From the NCBI GenBank assembly GCA_024232965.1, contig JACKQF010000004.1, positions 657,385 to 721,384 of the forward strand: 64,000 bases of DNA, in the 5' to 3' direction. Source of the DNA: Verrucomicrobiaceae bacterium. GTDB lineage: Bacteria; Verrucomicrobiota; Verrucomicrobiia; Verrucomicrobiales; Verrucomicrobiaceae. Below, one piece after another: positions 56,336-62,481 of the stretch. Positions within the stretch are counted from its first letter, which is position 1. Every line of letters starts with the position of its first letter. The translations under genes were made by a program, and so were the position numbers. The notes under the pieces are model-generated. The model worked only from the letters and a program-made list of their open reading frames with translations, made no database searches and was not told where the DNA came from.

Positions 56336-57937
56336 TCAGCGAGACCCAGTTCGATGTCGAATCACCTGCCCTTGCTGAATGAGTAGCTCCTGGAGTTTCT
56401 CCACAGACACCCGACGCGGCTCGGCATGCTCTTGGATCGCCAAATGCGCCGCCGCTCCCGCCGCCTGACCGAGCGCCATCCAAGTGGGCTCCATGCGGAT
56501 GCTGGAAAAGGCAACGTGCGTGGTGCTCGCAGCGACGGGAACGATGAGTCCGTCGATCTTTTCCGGGATCATGATCCGATACGGGATTTCGTAAGGCCGC
56601 GTGATGTAGTCGAGCATGCCGAGGTAGCCTTCGAGCACGATGGTGTCGCCCGGCTGGCGCTTGCGCGCTGGGAAGCTGTCGATGGGGAACTCACCGACGG
56701 CGATGCTGTCATCGTGATGCTTCGGCTCCTGGCCTTTGCCGGTGATATCGTGTTCGGTGAGCGTGTATTCGCCTATCAAGCGCCGTCCTTCCCGCACATA
56801 GAGTTGCCAGGGGAAGTGATTGTTGTCGGCGAACTCGTCTTTGGGGAATTGCAGTTCGTTGGCGAGCTTGCGATGCGCCTCCGGCACTTCGGGATCGTTT
56901 TGCAGGAACCAGATCAGGCCGAGCGTCAGGTTGCGATGCCGTGCGGCGATGCGCTGACGCGTGGCGTCGTCGCCCTCGATGTAACCGCGATTCTCTTCTG
57001 GGAACGGGAAGCCCAATGGACGCGGATTGATGTTCACATCGGTCTTATTGTTCGGAATATCCGTCACGGACAAAGCACGCACCAATGTATCGAAGTGCGC
57101 CGGATTATAGCCACGTCCCGGTTTGAAGACCTTAGGACCTGCAAGACGCCCCGCCTTGAGATCATCGAAGTAGCCGAGGTAGTTCGTGCGGTCGTAATCG
57201 GGCGGCGGTTCGGTGAGCCGCTGCGAATTGGCCGGATCCTTGGTCAAGCACAGCCTGTAGGTGTAGGCGGGCAGGTCGGCATCTGCTTTGCCCGTCGTTC
57301 CGGGCAGGAACTCGTGCGCCTGATAGTCGAAGTAAACGACACCAGCATGCGGCTCGTCGAATTCGTCCCGTGATTCCCGTCCAAGCCGATAGCGCGCCCC
57401 AGCCGCGGCATACAAATCGCCCTCGTAGGTCGCGTCGATGAAAACTTTGGCTGAGAGTGATCGCTCTTCACCGGATTCGCGATTCAGGACCGTGATCCCG
57501 GTAATCTTGGCGTTTTCGACTTGTGCGGACTTCAGCCTCCAGCCCTTCAGCACCGTGATCTTCGATTCCTTCGCGAGCATCGCGTCCAGAACGGCCTCCG
57601 CGACATGCGGTTCAGCGTAGTAGCCATCGTGGCAGAGCGTCGTGTTTTCATCATCGGCACCGTAGGTCGTCACATAGTGCTGCTGCACGCCCGCGATGAA
57701 CTCCTTGAAGATGCCGCCGATCTTCTCACGATCCTCAATATCACTTTTGCCAAGCCCACTCGTCGTCATGCCGCCAATGTGATCATGATACTCGATGAGC
57801 ATGACCTCGCTCCCCATGCGTGCCGCCGCAATCGCCGAAGCGATCCCACCCGGAGTGCCACCGTAGATGACAATGTCCTGGGCAAGTGATTGACCGCACA
57901 GGAGCGCGAAGGCAATGAGAGTGAGGCTAGGTGGCAT
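56336..57937 (-). CDS. Secreted FAD-dependent oxidoreductase
   Basis: 533 residues with a signal peptide (1-20) followed at once by the dinucleotide fold IYGGTPGGIASAIAAARMG (24-42) and IEYHDHIGGM. This is the FAD_oxidored family, often annotated as xanthan lyase-like in PVC and Bacteroidota genomes and found beside glycan-degrading genes. VFIDATYEGDL is a family signature. First gene of the six-gene operon; substrate unknown. Confidence 0.88.
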   Translation of the reverse strand: MPPSLTLIAFALLCGQSLAQDIVIYGGTPGGIASAIAAARMGSEVMLIEYHDHIGGMTTSGLGKSDIEDREKIGGIFKEFIAGVQQHYVTTYGADDENTTLCHDGYYAEPHVAEAVLDAMLAKESKITVLKGWRLKSAQVENAKITGITVLNRESGEERSLSAKVFIDATYEGDLYAAAGARYRLGRESRDEFDEPHAGVVYFDYQAHEFLPGTTGKADADLPAYTYRLCLTKDPANSQRLTEPPPDYDRTNYLGYFDDLKAGRLAGPKVFKPGRGYNPAHFDTLVRALSVTDIPNNKTDVNINPRPLGFPFPEENRGYIEGDDATRQRIAARHRNLTLGLIWFLQNDPEVPEAHRKLANELQFPKDEFADNNHFPWQLYVREGRRLIGEYTLTEHDITGKGQEPKHHDDSIAVGEFPIDSFPARKRQPGDTIVLEGYLGMLDYITRPYEIPYRIMIPEKIDGLIVPVAASTTHVAFSSIRMEPTWMALGQAAGAAAHLAIQEHAEPRRVSVEKLQELLIQQGQVIRHRTGSR

Positions 57938-58036
57938 CGCCTTTCATGAACGCTTCAAACCCGACTGGCAATCAGAGATCATGATTTGAGGGTCAGTGAT
58001 CAAGGATCCTCACGCAAGACCTGCGGCCTGCCTGCC

Positions 58037-58687
58037 TCACCGGCGCAGCGCGTTGATCAGTTCATTCACCTTCTGCCGCAGTTCTTCCGCATCGGTGTCG
58101 GCGTAGTTGTTGTTCAGTGTGCTCACGCTGTTCGTGTTCGAGCTGGTGCTGCTGATGGCGTTGTCGAGCTGCTGCTGGCTCACTTCGCCGGGAGCACCGT
58201 CACTGCCATTGGCGCCGTCCGCTCCGTTGTTGCCATCATTGCCGCGCGGAATGCCGAAGGTGAAATGCACGTTCGAGCCGTCAAAGGACACATCCACCGT
58301 CGCGCTTTCCCATGGGTCCAGCGTGTTCACGCTGTCCACCACGGCTTGCGCAAAGGGCTGTCCGGGCGGCCCCTCGCCACCGTCGTTGCCGGGCGGGCCT
58401 TGCGCTCCGTCATTTCCAGGCGGGCCTTGGGCACCATCGCTGCCGTTGCTGCCCGCCATGCCGTCATTGCCCTGCGGAAGGTCGAAGCTGAAGTGCAGCG
58501 TGTTGCCGATGACGCTCACGCTGGCACTGGCTGGATTGCCGGGGCCGACGGTGTTCACACCATCAACCTGCGCGTCGGTGATCGTGAGAATGGCGTCGAT
58601 GAGGTCTTTGAGGCCGTTGAGTTGGGCACGCATCTCCGCCGAGGAGTTCGGCGCGTTGTTCGCGGGCTTGGTGGGATCGAAGGGCAT
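58037..58687 (-). CDS. Collagen-like protein with duplicated adaptor
   Basis: 216 residues, no signal peptide. Two Gly-X-Y tracts: 73-109 (13 triplets) and 149-167 (7 triplets). Each is preceded by the same 36-residue module (41-76 and 117-152), ending HFSFDLPQGNDG and HFTFGIPRGNDG, the beta-to-collagen adaptor seen in phage tail fibres. The C-terminus (about 170-216) is a helical, coiled-coil-like trimerisation candidate. Probably forms a trimeric fibre. It follows the 268-residue protein gene after a 153-bp gap full of palindromes. Confidence 0.82.
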   Translation of the reverse strand: MPFDPTKPANNAPNSSAEMRAQLNGLKDLIDAILTITDAQVDGVNTVGPGNPASASVSVIGNTLHFSFDLPQGNDGMAGSNGSDGAQGPPGNDGAQGPPGNDGGEGPPGQPFAQAVVDSVNTLDPWESATVDVSFDGSNVHFTFGIPRGNDGNNGADGANGSDGAPGEVSQQQLDNAISSTSSNTNSVSTLNNNYADTDAEELRQKVNELINALRR

Positions 58688-58734
58688 ACGTAGTCTGCGA
58701 GTCCCTCGCGGTTAGGTGATTGGAGTTTACAGTT

Positions 58735-58842
58735 GTTGACGATGGTTGACGCTTGTTTGCAGTGGTTTGGAAAAACAACCATCAACGGCGCGTAGCGCCC
58801 TTCAGCCATTGCCAACCACTGCAAACAGCGCCTCCGGCGCTT
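58735..58842. repeat. Nested palindrome cluster
   Basis: Four inverted repeats lie interleaved: GATGGTTG (58741-58748) with CAACCATC (58776-58783); TGTTTGCAGTGGTT (58754-58767) with AACCACTGCAAACA (58814-58827), a perfect 14-bp pair; GGCGC-GTA-GCGCC (58787-58799); and AGCGCC-TCC-GGCGCT (58827-58841), whose edge touches the stop codon of the gene ending at 58841. Probably a composite intergenic repeat and possibly a transcript 3' structure. Confidence 0.65.
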
Positions 58843-59647
58843 ACGGGCTCACCGTCACCTTCACCACATCGGTCCAGTCGCCATTTGGCGTGCCTTTGTC
58901 CCAGAAGCGCATGCGGTATTCGCGGACTTCGGGCTGGCCGGCGACGAGCAGCGGGCGCTCGTCGATGTAGGGGCTTTCAGTGTCGATGGCGAGGAACTCC
59001 CACGCGCCCGTGCCGCGACGGCCTTCGATATAGACGCCCATGTGGTTGTATTTGTAAAAGGTGTGCTTCACACACTGGCAGCCTGCACCTTGGAGCATCT
59101 CGGTGATGAATTTCGGCACGGCTTTCTCGGTCGCCTCGGAGCCGATGATGCCGAGATCGGTGGCGATGGCCTCCGTCATGGCTGAGGAGAGCTTCATCTT
59201 GGCGATGAGCGCAAAGATGCGCGTGAGCGTGCCAGGCAATGCTGCGGTGACACCTGAGGGCAAGGCCGGCGCGGTGAAGGTGGGCAGCACCATCGCCGCG
59301 GTGCCTGCACCGGTCAGGACGTCATCCACGGCGTCCGTGGTGGACGGCGAGAAGCTGCGCACGGCGCTGAGCCAGGTGCCGAGCACGTAATTGGCGTATT
59401 TCGCGTCATTCACGCTGTCGGTAATGTCTCCGGCGATGACGCCGAGGGTGGGGCCGTGAATCGGGAGTTTCACGGCGTAGTTGTCGAGCCAGTTCACCTG
59501 GTCGCCGATGCGGCTGGGGTAGTAGTTGGTGCGTTTCATAGGGCTGTGTGGTTTGGGTTTGCGATGGGGGTTGAAATAGTCGGAGGCAGGCGGTGTCGGT
59601 GGCGCATCCCAAAAACCGCTGTCCCAGGTGCCTTGGTCCCAGTTCAT
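58841..59647 (-). CDS. Conserved-looking protein of unknown function
   Basis: 268 residues from ATG 59647; 279 if the start at 59680 inside the double hairpin is used. A Pro/Trp-rich N-terminus is followed by MKRTNYYPSRIGDQVNWL (37-54), a helical middle and a C-terminal fibronectin III-like strand set REYRMRFWDKGTPNGDW. The pattern (YYP start, Q-x-x-W-L, Fn3-like tail) recurs in unassigned proteins of PVC bacteria. No catalytic motif. It is bracketed by two palindromic elements and read toward the collagen-like gene. Confidence 0.72.
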   Translation of the reverse strand: MNWDQGTWDSGFWDAPPTPPASDYFNPHRKPKPHSPMKRTNYYPSRIGDQVNWLDNYAVKLPIHGPTLGVIAGDITDSVNDAKYANYVLGTWLSAVRSFSPSTTDAVDDVLTGAGTAAMVLPTFTAPALPSGVTAALPGTLTRIFALIAKMKLSSAMTEAIATDLGIIGSEATEKAVPKFITEMLQGAGCQCVKHTFYKYNHMGVYIEGRRGTGAWEFLAIDTESPYIDERPLLVAGQPEVREYRMRFWDKGTPNGDWTDVVKVTVSP

Positions 59648-59657
59648 TCGGAGCGGA

Positions 59658-59719
59658 GGGTAGGGCGCGTGGTCCTCCACGCGCCGTCTGCGGCGGCTGG
59701 AGGACCAGCCGCCCTACCC
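59658..59719. repeat. REP-like double hairpin with self-complementary arms
   Basis: GGGTAG opens and CTACCC closes this 62-bp element. Hairpin 1 (59664-59685) is a perfect 9-bp stem, GGCGCGTGG/CCACGCGCC, with loop TCCT. Hairpin 2 (59692-59713) is GGCGGCTGG/CCAGCCGCC with loop AGGA. The two loops are complementary, and the whole element can instead fold as one long hairpin with small symmetric mismatches. The foot GTAG matches REP elements. It lies 11 bp upstream of the ATG at 59647. Confidence 0.85.
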
Positions 59720-59745
59720 GGAAAGGCGTTTGTCCCGCTCACCTT

Positions 59746-60010
59746 GGGGTGCCCGCTCGCCGCGGCGGGATGCTCACTGGCACCACCGGGGTGCTCCATG
59801 TTCACGGCGGGGTCTTCCATGCCTGAGCCGGGGTGTTCCCTCCGGGAAATGGGGAGCCGCCCCGAACGGCGCATGGACGACCCCGAGCCGGTGATGGAAC
59901 ACCCCAAAGTGGTCCGCACACTCCGTGTGCGGTGAATGGAGCACCCCGCGCCGCTGATCGGCCACCCCGAGCGGCGGAGCAGCCACCCCGAGGCGTTCAT
60001 GGAGCACCCC
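59746..60010. repeat. 21-bp tandem repeat array that inverts at its centre
   Basis: A GGGGTG hexamer (with small variants) recurs every 21 bp on the + strand at 59746, 59767, 59788, 59809, 59830 and 59851. From 59858 the complement CACCCC recurs every 21 bp at 59858, 59879, 59900, 59921 (degenerate), 59942, 59963, 59984 and 60005. The arms can pair, for example 59788-59800 with 59998-60010 (13 bp). Either arm, read outward, would encode a heptad like LGVLHER. Confidence 0.85.
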
Positions 60011-60210
60011 GAGCGAAATGGGGCGGCCATTTTCAGGGGGAAATGCGCCCTTCCGGGCCGACAAGCGGTCCCTGGAGGTAAAATCAGTCGAGCTGGGCGG
60101 GAGAACGAGTTCATCGCGGGCATCGGGTGGGATGGCCGCGATGGGAGCACAGACTTCCCGAGGTCCGTTAGTCCGATATTCAGGACGGATTCTCCCGGTC
60201 ACCTCCTCAC

Positions 60211-60489
60211 CTAGTCTTCCTGTCTTCCGCCCTCGTCCTCGATCCCGCTGAAGAAGTCCGTGATGGTCTTTCCCAAGCCCCAGGCCAGCCGCGCCAGCAC
60301 ATGCACGCCGGGGATCGTTTCACCGCCTTCGATGCGGCTGATGGTGTCCCGCGACACACCACACTTTCGCCAAAGCGCATACATGCTCAACCGGGCCGCC
60401 TCCCGCAAATCCTGAAGCCGTCGCGGCAGCCGTTCACGGATGCGCTCGGCGTAGTCGTGGGCGTCGTGGTTGCGGGAGGTGTCTGGCAT
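60211..60489 (-). CDS. XRE-family helix-turn-helix regulator
   Basis: 92 residues. A Cro/C1-type HTH spans about 25-80: LREAARLSMYALWRKCGVS, then DTISRIEGGETIPGVHVLARLAWGL without further domains. A short acidic C-terminal tail ends it. It starts 5 bp after the Spy-like gene stop, so it belongs to the same transcript as the PQQ-type propeller. Being last before the repeat region, it may control the operon or neighbouring genes. Confidence 0.88.
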   Translation of the reverse strand: MPDTSRNHDAHDYAERIRERLPRRLQDLREAARLSMYALWRKCGVSRDTISRIEGGETIPGVHVLARLAWGLGKTITDFFSGIEDEGGRQED

Positions 60490-60494
60490 GCAGG

Positions 60495-60941
60495 CTACTT
60501 TTTCTCCTCATCCATTTTGGCCTTGGCGGCGGCTTCATCGCGCTCCTTGTGGGCTTTGGCGATCTTGCTGTGATCGGATTCACGAAGGGGCTCCCACTTT
60601 GCATACTGCTCGGGGCTTAGGATGGTTTTCACTTCGGCGTTGAAGGCTTTGTGGGAGGCTAGAGCGCGTTTGAGCACTTCATCCATCGGCATGGTGCCGT
60701 CACGCTTGCCCGCGCTGATGGCGCGCATTTCCTGCCCGGTCTTTTCGCGGGAGGCGGCATACTTCGCTTTTTGCTCGTCGGTGAGTTTGAAGGAATCGAG
60801 CAGGGCTTTCATCTCGGCGCTTTCACTGCTGCCGGGGCCGCCTTTGCCTTTTCCTTTGCCGCCTCCGGGCGGAGGCGGGGGCGGCGCGGCCTGCGCGATG
60901 ATGCAGATGAGGGTGATGACGAGGGTGAGGATGTGTTTCAT
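60495..60941 (-). CDS. Secreted Spy-like LTxxQ protein with Pro/Gly-Lys linker
   Basis: 148 residues: signal peptide (1-18), a PPPPPPGGGKGKGKGGPG linker (20-37), then a helical part with LTDEQKAKYAASRE and LSPEQYAKWEPLRE, paired LTxxQ-type helices as in Spy/CpxP. Periplasmic chaperone or metal-responsive role inferred. The linker resembles an insert in the propeller protein encoded 25 bp upstream. Confidence 0.75.
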   Translation of the reverse strand: MKHILTLVITLICIIAQAAPPPPPPGGGKGKGKGGPGSSESAEMKALLDSFKLTDEQKAKYAASREKTGQEMRAISAGKRDGTMPMDEVLKRALASHKAFNAEVKTILSPEQYAKWEPLRESDHSKIAKAHKERDEAAAKAKMDEEKK

Positions 60942-60966
60942 GGTGTGGATGTTGGTTTGGGGTGGA

Positions 60967-62481
60967 TCATTTGCCGATGCAGAGAAGTGTGCTCGTGGTG
61001 CGGATGTAAAAGTGACCTCCGGCGAGTGCGGGTGTGGACCACGTCATGGCTTCGACGTCGTTGGTTTCGAGGAGTTTGAACTCGCGTCCGGCACGCAGGA
61101 TGAAGGCGGTGCCTGCGGAATCAATGCAGCCGACTTTGCCATCGAAGGCGAAGGGGCTGCCCATGTTCGAGCGCGTGCTGCCTAGCGGCTGCTGATAAAC
61201 TGTCTCTCCTGTGGCAGCGTCGAAAACATTCAGCGGATGTCCTTGCTGGCCGGTGAAGACATAAAGCAGCCCGTCATAGGCCAGCGGTGAGGTGAAGTGC
61301 GACCCGGCGTCCTCGCGGAACCACGCGATATCCTTGCTCGATGTCTGGCCTTCGCGCAGTGAGATGTCGCCCGAGGCACCGGGCTTCACGGCCCACATAG
61401 GGCCGAGTTCGCCTTCGCTCTTGCGCGTGCTCATGCCGACGAACAGCAGCTCCGGCGTGGCCGTGGGCGAGGCTTTGCAACCGCCGGACTTCGGCTTGCC
61501 CGCTGCCGAACCGGGAGAGCCGGGGCCGCCCTTGCCTTTCCCTTTGCTCATCGCGCCGGGAGGTGGCGGTGGTGGTGCTTGGAGGTCAGACATGGCGGTT
61601 GACTTTGCCTTGCCTTTGCCTGGAGGTGGTCCGGGTGGTCTGCCACCTCCGCTGCCTCCACGTCCGCCGTTGAGGCTGTTTTCTGAGGCGAGCCGCCACA
61701 ACTCGCGGCCATTCTTCGGATCGTATCCACGGATATAGCTGCTGCCCATGACGACCAGATCGGTGCGCTTCACGTTTCTCCAAATGAAGGGCGTGCTCCA
61801 GGTGGAGCGCTCCTGGCGTTCCTCGCGCCACGCCTGCTTTCCGGTCTTAGTGTCGAGCGCCATCACATAGCTTTGCTCGTTGTTGTCGCAGACGATGTAG
61901 AGCTGGTCGCCATCGAGCACGGGTGACGATGCGGTGCCCCAGTTGCTGAAAACCTTGAGCGGCTGCAACTCATGCGTCCACAGCGCCTTGCCCTCGAAGT
62001 CGAAGCAATAGACGCCGACATTGCCAAACATGAAGAACACGTGCTCGCCATCGGTCACGGGTGTTTCAGTGGCCCATGTGTTGCTGACGTGATTGCCCGT
62101 GACGGGCACATTTTCCGCCACCACATGCTGCCACAGCGTTTTGCCCGTGTTGGCATCCAGGCACATCACGATGCGCCGGATGACCTTCTGCGGCGGCTCT
62201 TCACCAGCGGCCGGACCTTTTTGCAATGGCTGTTCCTGCCCCTCATACGCGGCGGTGGTGAGAAAGACCTTCCCGCGTGCCACCACAGGATTCGACCAGC
62301 CATAGCCGGGCACTTTTTCCTTCCACAGCACGTTGCTCGTGCCGCTCCATTTCACGGGCAGATTCTTCTCATTCGAGACGCCCGTGCCATCGCCGCGCCA
62401 CTGCGGCCACACACCGGGCGGCAGGACGGCATGGGCGAGACATGAGCAAAGGCAGACGCCAAAGATGATGAGTGTTTTCAT
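60967..62481 (-). CDS. Secreted PQQ-type beta-propeller protein
   Basis: 504 residues from ATG 62481, which overlaps the upstream stop (ATGA) and gives a signal peptide (1-18). Repeated quinoprotein blades are seen (WPQWRGDGTGVS, DANTGKTLWQHV, DTKTGKQAWREE, FDAATGETVYQQ). A Pro/Gly/Lys-rich insert of about 60 residues (nucleotides about 61490-61680) interrupts one blade, with PPPPPPG and GKGKGGPGS. No haem domain, so a binding or assembly role is possible rather than a full alcohol dehydrogenase. Confidence 0.88.
   Translation of the reverse strand: MKTLIIFGVCLCSCLAHAVLPPGVWPQWRGDGTGVSNEKNLPVKWSGTSNVLWKEKVPGYGWSNPVVARGKVFLTTAAYEGQEQPLQKGPAAGEEPPQKVIRRIVMCLDANTGKTLWQHVVAENVPVTGNHVSNTWATETPVTDGEHVFFMFGNVGVYCFDFEGKALWTHELQPLKVFSNWGTASSPVLDGDQLYIVCDNNEQSYVMALDTKTGKQAWREERQERSTWSTPFIWRNVKRTDLVVMGSSYIRGYDPKNGRELWRLASENSLNGGRGGSGGGRPPGPPPGKGKAKSTAMSDLQAPPPPPPGAMSKGKGKGGPGSPGSAAGKPKSGGCKASPTATPELLFVGMSTRKSEGELGPMWAVKPGASGDISLREGQTSSKDIAWFREDAGSHFTSPLAYDGLLYVFTGQQGHPLNVFDAATGETVYQQPLGSTRSNMGSPFAFDGKVGCIDSAGTAFILRAGREFKLLETNDVEAMTWSTPALAGGHFYIRTTSTLLCIGK

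Larger units (their letters stand above)
59648..60210. other. Intergenic region made of palindromic and tandem repeats
   Basis: Between the unknown protein gene and the XRE gene there is no convincing gene. It holds the double hairpin (59658-59719) and the inverted 21-bp array (59746-60010); 60011-60210 shows nothing I can identify. Several open frames cross it on both strands because 21 is a multiple of three, but none has a start signal or protein-like sequence outside the heptads. Confidence 0.7.

Noticed and set aside
53373..57373. Plus-strand frames of 353 and 315 codons
   Set aside because: Antisense to the esterase, sialidase-like and oxidoreductase genes; high-GC shadow frames.
58037..59647. 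Prophage tail-fibre region
   Set aside because: The adaptor-collagen motif resembles phage fibres, but there are no phage structural, lysis or integrase genes in the window.
59746..60010. CRISPR array
   Set aside because: Period 21 with no unique spacers, degenerate units and a central inversion; no cas genes in the window.
59456..60214. Open frames of 142-168 codons over the 21-bp array
   Set aside because: A 21-bp repeat opens several frames on both strands automatically; outside the heptads the sequence is not protein-like and there is no supported start.
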